Origin: Ancylobacter sp. WKF20 | Lineage (GTDB): Bacteria; Pseudomonadota; Alphaproteobacteria; Rhizobiales; Xanthobacteraceae | Direction: 5' to 3' | DNA: 64,000 nt | NCBI RefSeq assembly: GCF_029760895.1 | Contig: NZ_CP121679.1 | Location: 3,144,001 to 3,208,000 of the forward strand | Shown here: positions 8,327-17,157 of the stretch, piece by piece | How the letters are laid out: every line of letters begins with the position of its first letter | Position numbering within the stretch: position 1 is the stretch's first letter | Made by a program: the position numbers and the translations under genes | The notes under the pieces: model-generated | Seen by the model: the letters and a program-made list of their open reading frames with translations, nothing else | Databases searched by the model: none | What the model was told of the DNA's origin: nothing

Positions 8327-9469
8327 ATGATCGTCAATGTCGAGGATGCCCGCGCCGCCGCCAAGGCCCGTCTGCCGCGCATCTTCTTCGATTATGTCGA
8401 TGGCGGCGCCTTCGGCGAGGAGACGTTGGCGGCCAACCGGGCCGATTTCGCCCGCTGGACGCTGGTGCAGCGCGTGCTGAACGATGTCTCCGCGCGCGAC
8501 CTCACCACGCACTATCTCGGCGCCTCCCACCCCCTGCCCTTCATGCTCGGACCCGTTGGTTTCCTTGGGCTTTATGCCGGCAAGGGCGAGATCGCGGCGG
8601 CCCGCGCCGCCCATGCGGCCGGGGTGCCGCTGTGCCTGTCCACCTTCTCCATCGCCTCGCTGGGCCAGCTGCGCGCCGCCACCGCCGGCCCGCTCGCCTT
8701 CCAGCTCTATGTGCTCTCCGACCGCGCCATTGGCGACGAATTGCTGGCGCAGGCGGAAGAGGCGGGCGTGGAGACGCTGTTCCTCACCGTCGACACCGCC
8801 ATCACCTCGGTGCGCGAGCGCGATGTGCGCAACGGTTTTCGCGCGCTCACCCGTATATCCCCCGCGCTCGGCCTGCGCCTGCTCACCCGCCCCGCCTGGT
8901 GCCTCGACATGCTGCGGGCGGGCATGCCGGAGGTGGGCGCCGTCGCGCACCGCCCGGAATTCGGAAAAGGCGTGCTGGAACAGGCCAGTAACCTCTCCCG
9001 GCGGATCGACACGCGCCTCTCCTGGGCAGATGTCGAGCGCCTGCGCGCCCGCTGGAAGGGGCGCCTCGTGCTCAAGGGCATCCTCTCGCCGGAGGATGCG
9101 CGCCTCGCCCAAACGGCGGGGGCGGACGGCATCGTCGTCTCCAACCATGGCGGCCGCCAGCTCGATGGCGCCGCCTCCACCATCGCCGCTTTGCCCGGCA
9201 TCGCGGAGGCGGTTGATGGCGGTATAGAAATACTGTTCGACGGTGGGATAAGGCGCGGCGCCGACATCATCAAGGCGCTGGCGCTCGGCGCCTCCGGCGT
9301 GCTGCTCGGCCGCGCCTATGTCTATGGCCTCGCGGCCGCCGGCGAGGCGGGCGTCGCCCGCATCATCGCCCATCTCACCGAGGAGGTGAGCCTGACGTTG
9401 GGCCTGATGGGGCTGACCTCCATCGACCAGCTCAAGAAGCTCGGCCCGGCGGCACTCCGTCCCCGCTAA
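8327..9469 (+). CDS. FMN-dependent alpha-hydroxy acid dehydrogenase (L-lactate dehydrogenase family)
   Basis: A 380-residue enzyme of the LldD/glycolate oxidase family, which oxidises L-2-hydroxyacids to 2-oxoacids with FMN. ATG 8327 is preferred over GTG 8297 because IVNVEDARAAAKARLPRIFFDYVDGG is the usual N-terminus. Conserved: YVDGG, active-site SNHGGRQLDGA with the base histidine, FDGGIRRGADIIKALALGA and GRAYVYGLAA for phosphate binding. It ends the operon and overlaps the convergent purine gene by four bases. The substrate could be lactate or a related acid formed by the enzymes upstream. Confidence 0.9.
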   Translation: MIVNVEDARAAAKARLPRIFFDYVDGGAFGEETLAANRADFARWTLVQRVLNDVSARDLTTHYLGASHPLPFMLGPVGFLGLYAGKGEIAAARAAHAAGVPLCLSTFSIASLGQLRAATAGPLAFQLYVLSDRAIGDELLAQAEEAGVETLFLTVDTAITSVRERDVRNGFRALTRISPALGLRLLTRPAWCLDMLRAGMPEVGAVAHRPEFGKGVLEQASNLSRRIDTRLSWADVERLRARWKGRLVLKGILSPEDARLAQTAGADGIVVSNHGGRQLDGAASTIAALPGIAEAVDGGIEILFDGGIRRGADIIKALALGASGVLLGRAYVYGLAAAGEAGVARIIAHLTEEVSLTLGLMGLTSIDQLKKLGPAALRPR

Positions 9470-10353
9470 CTCCCGCGATAAGTCGAGTAACTCCAGGGGG
9501 TTGCGACCAGCGGCACATGGTAGTGCCCTTCCGGCTCGCTGATGGAGAAGCGGATCGGCACCTCATCGAGGAACGGCTTTGCCGGCAGGTCGAGCCCGCG
9601 CGCGGCGAAATAGGCGCCGATCCCGAACACGATCTCATAGGTGCCGATGCGCAGCGGCGCGCCGCCGATCAGCGGCTCATCGGTGCGCCCATCCGCATTG
9701 GTGACGGCCTCCTTGAGCCGCGCCCGCCCGGAGGCGCCGACCTCATAGAGCGTGACGGCAACCCCTTGCGCCGGCGCGCCCTTGTGGGTGTCGAGCACAT
9801 GGGTGGAGAGCCGCCCCGTAGTCTTCGGCACGCCGGCGCCGGTCACCCGCTCCACCAGCCGGAGACGGGTGATATGGCCGATCTCATCAAGCGCCATCGC
9901 CAGTTCGGCGGAGCGATCATGGGCCAGCCGGGCCTCGAAGGCATCGAGAATGGCGTCCCGCGTCTGGCGCCGCACGCAGATCACGAAGGGAAAGCCGAAG
10001 CGCGCGCGATAGGCGGCGTTCAGCCGCTCGAACCGCTCGAACTCCGCGTCGGGCAGCCGGTCGAGCCCGAGCCCCGCCTGTTCGGAGACGGAAGCTGGTG
10101 CAATATTACCCGCACGCGCCGCCTTGCCGGCAAGGTCCGGATGGGCGGCAACGAAGGCGACGCGCTCCTCCTCCGGCCGCGCCAGCACCGCCTGCATCAG
10201 CGCCTCGTGCAGCGCCGTCACGGTAGTGAAGGGGCGCCGGGCAGAGGCCCCCGCCGCCACCCAGGGCGCGTGCTCGAAAATGCCGTCCAGTGCGGCGATG
10301 AAGCCGGCCTCGTCGAGCGCGTTAAGCTGTTGCAGCGAAAGGGTTTCGGTCAC
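9466..10353 (-). CDS. Fused OHCU decarboxylase / 5-hydroxyisourate hydrolase
   Basis: A 295-residue protein joining two enzymes of urate breakdown. Residues 1-170 are a UraD domain (AAHPDLAGKAA with the catalytic His, then FPFVICVRRQTRD). Residues 180-295 are a transthyretin-like HIU hydrolase (LSTHVLDTHKG, HYHVPLVATPWSYSTYRGS ending in the diagnostic YRGS). In chemical order the hydrolase opens 5-hydroxyisourate to OHCU and the decarboxylase makes S-allantoin. It is the last gene of the minus-strand purine operon, nine bases after the guanine deaminase stop, and its end overlaps the lactate-dehydrogenase-like gene by four bases. Confidence 0.94.
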   Translation of the reverse strand: MTETLSLQQLNALDEAGFIAALDGIFEHAPWVAAGASARRPFTTVTALHEALMQAVLARPEEERVAFVAAHPDLAGKAARAGNIAPASVSEQAGLGLDRLPDAEFERFERLNAAYRARFGFPFVICVRRQTRDAILDAFEARLAHDRSAELAMALDEIGHITRLRLVERVTGAGVPKTTGRLSTHVLDTHKGAPAQGVAVTLYEVGASGRARLKEAVTNADGRTDEPLIGGAPLRIGTYEIVFGIGAYFAARGLDLPAKPFLDEVPIRFSISEPEGHYHVPLVATPWSYSTYRGS

Positions 10354-10362
10354 GTGGCCTCC

Positions 10363-11709
10363 TCACGCCTCGGCAAAGACGCGAAACGGATCGCCCGCCC
10401 GCGCGCGGTCATAGACAGGGGCGCCCGCGACATAGGTCGCCCGCACCGCCCGGTCATCGCCCAGCGTCATCAGCATGAACAGCAATTCCTCGATGGAGGC
10501 GCAATAGCCGGCGCGGAAATCCATCAGCGGCGTGGCGTGCGGGTCGAGCACGCAAATATCCGCCTCGCGGCCCGGTGCCAAAATACCGATGCGGTCATCC
10601 AGATGCAGCGCCCGCGCCCCGCCGAGCGTCGCCAGATAGAAGGCCTGCACCGCGTCGAGCTTGTGCCCGGCCATGGCTGCGACCTTGTAGGCCTCGTTCA
10701 GCGTCTGCAATTGCGAGAGGCTGGTGCCGCCGCCGACATCCGTCCCAAGCCCGACCTTGACCGGCCGGCGCGGGTCAACCGCTTGAAACAACGGAAACAA
10801 ACCGCTGCCGAGAAAGAGGTTGGAGGTCGGGCAATGGGCGAGGCCCGCCCCGCTCTGGTGGCAGGTGCAGAAATCGCCCTCATGCATATGGATGGCGTGG
10901 CCGAACATGGCGCGCGGGCGCACCAGCCCGGCATGGGCGTAGACGTCGAGATAGCTCTGCCGCGCCGGGAAAAGCTCGCGCACCCAGGCGATCTCGTCGG
11001 TATTCTCGCACAGATGGGTCTGGAGAAAGAGGTCGTCGCGGGTCTTGAGCAGAGCGCCCGCCGCCTCCAGCTGGGCGTCGGTCGAGGTCGGGGCGAAGCG
11101 CGGGGTGACGCAATAGAGCTGCCGCCCGCGCCCGTGCCACCGTTCGATCAAGGCGAGGCTCTCATCATAGCCGCGCTGGGCGGTGTCGAGCAGCGCCGCC
11201 GGGGCGTGCCGGTCCATCAGCACCTTGCCGGCGATCATGCGGGTGTTGAAGCGCTCGGATTCGGCAAAGAACGCCTCCACCGATTGCGGATGCACGGTGC
11301 AATAGACCATCGCCGTCGTCGTGCCCGCCCGCAGCAATTCGCGCAGGAACAGCTTGGCGACACGGGCAGCATGGCCTTCATCGGCGAAGCCCTGCTCGGC
11401 CGGGAAGGTGTAGGTGGTCAGCCAGTCCAGCAACTGTGTGCCATAGGCGCCGATCACCTGAAGCTGCGGGTAATGCACATGCGCGTCGATGAAGCCGGGC
11501 ACGATGAGGTGGTGCGGGTAATGCACCGGCTCCAGCCCGTCCGGCAGGCTTGGAGCCAGCTCGGCATAGGGGCCGAAGGCGCGGATGATGCCATCCTCGA
11601 TCAGCACCAGCGCGTCCTCGTGATAGGCGAGGCAGGCGCGCGAGGGCTTGTCGAAGGGATCGTCCGTCAGCGTCGCGGCGGGCCCGCGCAGGGCGGTGAG
11701 CGCGCTCAT
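10363..11709 (-). CDS. guaD: Guanine deaminase
   Basis: A 448-residue amidohydrolase-family deaminase converting guanine to xanthine. Metal-binding and catalytic motifs are present: FIDAHVHYPQ near residue 74, QTHLCENTDE, HAIHMHEGD and GLGTDVGGGTS. The length fits bacterial GuaD. It overlaps the xanthine dehydrogenase stop by four bases (ATGA), so it is co-translated with the enzyme that consumes its product. Confidence 0.94.
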   Translation of the reverse strand: MSALTALRGPAATLTDDPFDKPSRACLAYHEDALVLIEDGIIRAFGPYAELAPSLPDGLEPVHYPHHLIVPGFIDAHVHYPQLQVIGAYGTQLLDWLTTYTFPAEQGFADEGHAARVAKLFLRELLRAGTTTAMVYCTVHPQSVEAFFAESERFNTRMIAGKVLMDRHAPAALLDTAQRGYDESLALIERWHGRGRQLYCVTPRFAPTSTDAQLEAAGALLKTRDDLFLQTHLCENTDEIAWVRELFPARQSYLDVYAHAGLVRPRAMFGHAIHMHEGDFCTCHQSGAGLAHCPTSNLFLGSGLFPLFQAVDPRRPVKVGLGTDVGGGTSLSQLQTLNEAYKVAAMAGHKLDAVQAFYLATLGGARALHLDDRIGILAPGREADICVLDPHATPLMDFRAGYCASIEELLFMLMTLGDDRAVRATYVAGAPVYDRARAGDPFRVFAEA

Positions 11710-14402
11710 GCCGGCTCCTTCTCGATGAGAAACCTGTAGAGCCGGTCGGCGGTGAAGGGCGTCGCCCGCAGCCGCACGCCGGTGGCATTGAAGATCGCGT
11801 TGGCAAGCGCGGGCGCCACCGGGTTGAACGGGCTCTCGCTCATCGACTTGGCGCCGAGCGGGCCGATGCGGTCATGGGTGTCGGCGAAGAACACCTGCGT
11901 CACCGGAACATCGGCGAAGGCGGGGATATGGTAGCCGCGAAAGCTCGGATTGCTCACCGCTCCCTGCCCGTCCATGCGCAGCTCCTCATAGAGCGTCGCG
12001 CCGATGGCCTGGGCGACGCCGCCCTCCACCTGCCCGCGGCACTGCATGGGGTTGATGACGGTGCCGGCATCCGCGCCATGCACCGAGCGCAGGATGCGGA
12101 TCTCGCCCGTGCGCCGGTGCACCGCGACCTCGAAGCCCTGCACGTTGAAGGCGACCGAGCGCGGGGTGCCATTCGCCTCGCCCACCGCCTCGAGCGGCGC
12201 GAGATCGCTGAGTGGCAGGCGCACCTCGCCCGCGATCACCTGATCGCCCGCGATCCGGCACGCCTCCACTGGCACGCCGAGCCGGGCGGCTGCCGCCTGC
12301 CGGATCATCAGGGCGAGCGCCTGAGCCGCCCTCAGCGTCGCGGCGCCCGCCACCACCGCGCCGGTCGAGCCATAGGCGCCGGTGTCATGCGTCACATGGT
12401 CGGTGTCGGACTGGCGGATGCTGATCTGACTGAGCGCTGCGTTCAGCGCACCGGCGGCAATCTGCGCGTGGACGGTGGTGGTGCCATTGCCGAATTCCGC
12501 CGTGCCGGTGGCAAGTTCGTACCGCCCCTCATGGGTGAGGCGCAACCGGGTCTGCCCGACATGGCCGCGCGGGGGAATGGTGTCGATCATCGCCGCTGCC
12601 ATGCCGCGCCCCACCGCCCAGTGCGGGCCGAGCGCGGGAAGCGGCCCGCGCAAGCCCGCTTCGACGGCATCAAGGCACTGGTCGAGCCCATAGCTGCCGA
12701 TCTCCACATCATCATGCCCCGTGTGGTCATCGGGGGTGATGACGTTCAGCCGGCGCAGCGCGAACGGGTCGATGCTGAGCCTGTGCGCCAGCTCGTCCAG
12801 CGCCGATTCCACCGCGAAGATGGTCTGGCTCAGCCCATAGCCGCGAAAGGCGCCGCTCGGCAGGCTGTTGGTATAGACGCTGCGCCCGTCCACTCGCTTG
12901 TTCGGGCAGCGATAGAGCGCGACGCACTCGCCCGCGCCATGGAACAGCACGCCCACCGCGTGATTGCCGTAAGCCCCGGTGTTCAGGAGCATGTCGAGCT
13001 GGATGGCGGTCAGCCGCCCGTCCCGCGTCGCGCCGAGCTTCACCGTGACCCGCATCGGGTGGCGGCTGGTGGAGGCGGCGAACTGCTCGGCGCGGCTATA
13101 TTCCAGCTTCACAGGCCGGCCGGTCTTCATGACGGCGAGTGCGACGATGTCCTCGACCAGCATTTCCTGCTTGCCGCCGAAGCCGCCGCCGACGCGGGCG
13201 GCGAAAACCCGCACTTTCTCGCGCGGCAAACCCATCAAATCCGCGAGGGCGTCGCGGGTCAGGAACGGCGTCTGGGTGGAACTGCGGAGCGTGAGGCGCC
13301 CGTCGCCATCCAGCCAGCCAATGGCGCCATGGGTTTCCAGATGCGCATGCTGGAGGCGCTGGCTCTGATAGCTCGCCTCGTGGATGACATCGGCCGACGC
13401 GAAGCCCGCCGCGACATCGCCGGTCTCGCTGGAGAGCCGGGCGACGATGTTGCGGGCGGGGTCGGCAATGCGTGATTGCGGCCCCTTCTCGCCATGCAGC
13501 GCCGGCGCGCCCTGTTCCATAGCGAGCTCGGGGTCGAACACCGCCGGCAGCGGCTCGTAATCGACACGGATCAGCCCGCAGGCCGCTTCCGCCACCGCCT
13601 CGCTTTCCGCCACCACGGCGGCGACGCGCTGGCCGATATGGCGGATGACCGGATCGAGCACGCGGGTGTCGTCCACATCGTCGGTCGGGTGATGATGGCG
13701 CGCGGTGGAGAACAGGCGCTCAGGCGCGTCCTCATGGGTGAGCACGGCGACGACGCCCGGCAGCGCCCGCGCCGCCGCCGCGTCAATCGCGCGGATGCGG
13801 GCATGAGGCACCTCCGCGCGCAGGATCTTCATGTGCAGCAGCCCGGCGAGTTCCCCCTCCGGCGCGACATCCATGGTGTAGCGCGCCGCACCGGTCACGA
13901 TGGCCGGCCCGGCGGGGGCGGGCACGTTGCGCCCGACCGCGCCACCCGCCGCGTCCGCATGGCAATGAGCGACGCCCGCCACCGCATCGGCGATAGCGCG
14001 GTAGCCGGTGCAGCGGCACAGATTGCCCTTCAGCGCACTGGCGAGATCATGCGTCTGGCTCTGGTCGAGCGCGGCGGCGGTCATCACCATGCCGGCCGTG
14101 CAGAAGCCGCACTGGAAACCCTGCGCGTCGAGAAAGGCCTGCTGCATCGGGTGCAGGCCGGGTTCGGGCGCAAGATCGGCCAGCCCCTCAATGGTCGTCA
14201 CCGCCGCGTCCTCGGCCCGGAAGGCCGGGTAGAGGCAGCTATGCACCGGCGCACCGTCGACATGCACGGTGCAGGCGCCGCAATCGCCGGCGTCGCAGCC
14301 CTTCTTCACCCCGAACCAGCCGAGCTCGCGCAACAGCGTGCGCAGGCACTGGCCGGGACGCGGCGCGGCCTCGAACGGGCGGCCATTGACGGTGAGCTTC
14401 AT
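11706..14402 (-). CDS. Xanthine dehydrogenase, fused [2Fe-2S] and molybdopterin subunits
   Basis: An 898-residue fusion. Residues 1-150 form the iron-sulfur subunit with plant-type cluster CDAGDCGAC...C and second cluster CGFC...CRC. From about 165 onward is the Mo-binding subunit, with GGGFGGK near residue 408, AFRGYG and the C-terminal LGAKSMSESPFNP block holding the catalytic Glu. Many bacteria encode these as separate chains, or fuse FeS with FAD; here the FAD subunit is the separate one, encoded just upstream with a four-base overlap. Oxidises hypoxanthine/xanthine to urate. No xdhC-type cofactor-insertion gene is in the window. Confidence 0.92.
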   Translation of the reverse strand: MKLTVNGRPFEAAPRPGQCLRTLLRELGWFGVKKGCDAGDCGACTVHVDGAPVHSCLYPAFRAEDAAVTTIEGLADLAPEPGLHPMQQAFLDAQGFQCGFCTAGMVMTAAALDQSQTHDLASALKGNLCRCTGYRAIADAVAGVAHCHADAAGGAVGRNVPAPAGPAIVTGAARYTMDVAPEGELAGLLHMKILRAEVPHARIRAIDAAAARALPGVVAVLTHEDAPERLFSTARHHHPTDDVDDTRVLDPVIRHIGQRVAAVVAESEAVAEAACGLIRVDYEPLPAVFDPELAMEQGAPALHGEKGPQSRIADPARNIVARLSSETGDVAAGFASADVIHEASYQSQRLQHAHLETHGAIGWLDGDGRLTLRSSTQTPFLTRDALADLMGLPREKVRVFAARVGGGFGGKQEMLVEDIVALAVMKTGRPVKLEYSRAEQFAASTSRHPMRVTVKLGATRDGRLTAIQLDMLLNTGAYGNHAVGVLFHGAGECVALYRCPNKRVDGRSVYTNSLPSGAFRGYGLSQTIFAVESALDELAHRLSIDPFALRRLNVITPDDHTGHDDVEIGSYGLDQCLDAVEAGLRGPLPALGPHWAVGRGMAAAMIDTIPPRGHVGQTRLRLTHEGRYELATGTAEFGNGTTTVHAQIAAGALNAALSQISIRQSDTDHVTHDTGAYGSTGAVVAGAATLRAAQALALMIRQAAAARLGVPVEACRIAGDQVIAGEVRLPLSDLAPLEAVGEANGTPRSVAFNVQGFEVAVHRRTGEIRILRSVHGADAGTVINPMQCRGQVEGGVAQAIGATLYEELRMDGQGAVSNPSFRGYHIPAFADVPVTQVFFADTHDRIGPLGAKSMSESPFNPVAPALANAIFNATGVRLRATPFTADRLYRFLIEKEPA

Positions 14403-15217
14403 GGCGCGGCTCCCGCCAGTTCGTCGCGGATTTCCTGCGCGAACAGAAAGGTCATGTGCCGCCGCCAGTCGGGCCGGCCATGGATGTCATCATAATAGAG
14501 CGCGTCGGGGATCGCCGAGCCGAGCCGAGCCGCGAGTTCGTCCCAGCCCGGCAGGTGATCGAAAGCCAGCACCACCGGGTGGCGCGTCGATGCGGTGATG
14601 GTAATATGAAACCCCTCCGCATCCCGCGTACCGATCAGCAGCACGCCCGAGCGGCCGAGCGGGGTAAGCGAGGCCCGGCGGAAGGCGGCGGCCCGGCGCA
14701 GCGCGCGGGCGGGAATGTCGATGGCCCGCAGCACCTCGCCCGGCGCCAGCGCGACATCGAGCGGCCCGCGCACGAAAGCGGCGACCGGCATCCGCCGCTC
14801 CGCCCCGTCCGGTCCCCAGATCAGCGCCTCGCCCTCCAACGCGCTGGCGAGCGAGGTCATCGGCCCGGCGGGCAGGCCGAGGCAGATATTGCCGCCCACC
14901 GTCGCCATGTTCCAGATCTTGAAGGAGGCAAGAAAGGCCCGGCAGCATTCACGCACCAGCCACCCCGCCCGCCAGTCGGCCGGGAGTTCCAACGCATCGA
15001 GCCTTGCTACCGTGGAGGTCGCGGCGATGGTGAGGCCCGCCTCGGTCAGTTCCAGCGGCGTCCAGCCGAGGCGCGTGAGGTCGATAAGGCGCCGCGCCGC
15101 CGGCTGCGGCTCAGAGAACAGCCAGGTGCCGCCGGCGAGACACACATCGCCCGGCGCCGGCGCGAGTTCATCGCGCGCGCGGGGCTTTAGAACCGCCTGT
15201 ACCGCGTTGAGATCCAC
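14399..15217 (-). CDS. Xanthine dehydrogenase FAD-binding subunit
   Basis: A 272-residue CoxM/XdhA-like FAD domain. Seen: CLAGGTWLFSEPQ in the first FAD-binding stretch and NMATVGGNICLGLPAGPM in the second, the family signature (ATVGGN). It passes electrons from the Mo-FeS chain to NAD or another acceptor. It sits between uricase (six-base gap) and the FeS-Mo fusion (four-base overlap). It is slightly short at the C-terminal end compared with typical 280-300-residue subunits. Confidence 0.9.
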   Translation of the reverse strand: MDLNAVQAVLKPRARDELAPAPGDVCLAGGTWLFSEPQPAARRLIDLTRLGWTPLELTEAGLTIAATSTVARLDALELPADWRAGWLVRECCRAFLASFKIWNMATVGGNICLGLPAGPMTSLASALEGEALIWGPDGAERRMPVAAFVRGPLDVALAPGEVLRAIDIPARALRRAAAFRRASLTPLGRSGVLLIGTRDAEGFHITITASTRHPVVLAFDHLPGWDELAARLGSAIPDALYYDDIHGRPDWRRHMTFLFAQEIRDELAGAAP

Positions 15218-15223
15218 CCGCGC

Positions 15224-16063
15224 TCAGCCCCGCCCCACCGTGCATTCGATCTGGCCATGCGGCTCGTCGGTGGGCGTGAACACCTGCCCGTCGAAAGAGC
15301 GGCCAAAGGGCGAGAGGTCGATCGGCAGATAGTGCTTGTTCGGGCAGGCGAGCGAGATTTCCGCGATCTCCGGCACGGCGGCGAGTGCCGCCTGTCCCAT
15401 CAGATACATGGTGTTCTGCACGCCGGGGCTGTAGGTGGTGGCGAAGACCTTGAGCGCCGCCGCGATGATGGCCGCATTGGCCGCCTCATAAGAAGCCGGC
15501 ACGCCCGCCCAGAGCCAGCCCGCCTCCATGGCGGTGGCGAAAAGCCGGTCGGCGGTCGGCTTCAGCGTGGTCGCCTCGTCGAACCAGTAATCCTCCCAGC
15601 CCGATTCCGTGGTCTTCAGAAAGGTGAAGCCGCTGACGCCGGAGGTGAGCGTGCGGGCTTCGCGGGTGGCGGCGAGCTTAACAAAGGGCCGGCCATTGCC
15701 GTCGAGGGTAAAGGCGTGGTCATGGGCGGCCCCGTCGACGAGGATGCGGCTCCACTTCGTCTCGCTCGCGCTCACCTCGACGCCCGACACATGGTCGTAG
15801 CGCGCGAGGAAATGATCGGCGATGACGCCGGCGAACACCTCATTCTCCGCCCCGACATGGTCGCGGGCGAGGAAGTTGACGATGTTCTTGACCGAATCCG
15901 TGGCGACGACGGAGCGGTTGTCGCCTTCGGTATAGGCGGCATCAAAAGCACCGGTGAGCATGACCTGCACATTCAGCTCGCGCACCTCGTGCCGCGCGCT
16001 GTCGCGCTTCACCCGCATCACCCTCACGCGGCCCTTGCCATAGCTGTTGCGGATCAGCGTCAT
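15224..16063 (-). CDS. Urate oxidase (uricase)
   Basis: A 279-residue cofactor-free urate oxidase, making 5-hydroxyisourate from urate, O2 and water. The N-terminal YGKGRVRVMRV carries the catalytic lysine, ATDSVKN the threonine and urate-binding aspartate, and LACPNKHYLPIDLS the conserved asparagine and histidine near the C-terminus. As first gene of the operon it is probably transcribed from the 16064-16280 gap. Its product is the substrate of the fused enzyme at the operon's other end. Confidence 0.94.
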   Translation of the reverse strand: MTLIRNSYGKGRVRVMRVKRDSARHEVRELNVQVMLTGAFDAAYTEGDNRSVVATDSVKNIVNFLARDHVGAENEVFAGVIADHFLARYDHVSGVEVSASETKWSRILVDGAAHDHAFTLDGNGRPFVKLAATREARTLTSGVSGFTFLKTTESGWEDYWFDEATTLKPTADRLFATAMEAGWLWAGVPASYEAANAAIIAAALKVFATTYSPGVQNTMYLMGQAALAAVPEIAEISLACPNKHYLPIDLSPFGRSFDGQVFTPTDEPHGQIECTVGRG

Positions 16064-16280
16064 GCTCGTCTCCCCTCGGGCTCACCGCCCGCCCCTGTCC
16101 GGCCGTACCATGCGAAAGCGATGCCAGCGCCCCGGCACCGTCCCCGGCTGGCGTCGGCGCGCCCTTTGCGCCATTAGGCATGAAGCGCCGGGACGAGAAA
16201 AGCGGCCCCATTCCGAAAGCGGGTGGCGCCGCCCCCGCCGGCGCGGCACGATGCGTCCTCACCCCCCAAGGAGCTGCCCG

Positions 16281-17057
16281 ATGTCAGACGCCCCCCGCCT
16301 CTTCGCCCTCGATGGCCGTGTCGCACTGGTGACCGGCGCCGGGCGCGGGCTGGGCTTCGAGATCGCCAAGGCGCTGGCGCAGGCCGGGGCAACCGTCATC
16401 ATCAATGGCCGCGACGCCGGGCGGCTCGATACGGCCGCCGCCGCGCTCCGGGACGCGACGGGCGGCGTGGTGGAAACCTCCGCCTTCGACGTTGCCGACA
16501 GCGACGCCGGGCGCGCCGCCATCGGCGAGCTCGACCGCCGCTTCGGCCGGCTCGACATTCTCGTCAACAATGTCGGCATGCGCGACCGCCGCCCGCTGAA
16601 GGATTTCACCGACACCGAGATGCAGGCGCTGTTCGGCGCCAATCTCGTCGCCCCGGCCCTTCTGGCGCGCGAGGCGGCGGAGCTGATGGCGCGCCACCGC
16701 CATGGGCGCATCATCAACGTCTCCTCCATCGCCGCCGACGTGGTCTATGGCCATGACCCGGTCTACAGCACCGCCAAGGCCGGGCTGAACGGGCTGACGC
16801 GGGCGCTCGCCATCGACTATGCCCGCGCCGGCATCACGACCAACGCCATCGCGCCGGGCATGTTCGCCACCGAGACCAACGCCGCGATGGTCGCCAATCC
16901 CGAGATCACCGCCTTCGTCGACCTGCGCATTCCCATCGGCCGCTGGGGCCGCCCGCAGGAGCTGGGCCCCGCGGCGGTGTTCCTCGCCTCGGATGAAGCG
17001 TCCTTCGTCAACGGCCATGTGCTGGTGGTCGATGGCGGGCAGACCGTGCGGATGTAA
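16281..17057 (+). CDS. SDR family oxidoreductase
   Basis: A 258-residue classical short-chain dehydrogenase, divergent from the purine operon across 217 bases. ATG 16281 has an AAGGAG ribosome site eight bases ahead and starts just before the fold; an upstream in-frame start adds an Arg-rich tail and is unlikely. Visible: TGAGRGLG, NNVG (Val replacing the usual Ala), catalytic INVSSIA and YSTAK, and the GHVLVVDGG end. Resembles gluconate 5-dehydrogenase-like SDRs. Whether it serves purine catabolism or something else is not shown. Confidence 0.88.
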   Translation: MSDAPRLFALDGRVALVTGAGRGLGFEIAKALAQAGATVIINGRDAGRLDTAAAALRDATGGVVETSAFDVADSDAGRAAIGELDRRFGRLDILVNNVGMRDRRPLKDFTDTEMQALFGANLVAPALLAREAAELMARHRHGRIINVSSIAADVVYGHDPVYSTAKAGLNGLTRALAIDYARAGITTNAIAPGMFATETNAAMVANPEITAFVDLRIPIGRWGRPQELGPAAVFLASDEASFVNGHVLVVDGGQTVRM

Positions 17058-17157
17058 AGGCGACGTCGAAAAAGCCAGCACCGTTTCGGAACGGAAAGTC
17101 CAAGAAGTTTGTCGCGAAATGCTCTAGAGCGGTCCCCGCCAGACCAGGGAGGACCGG

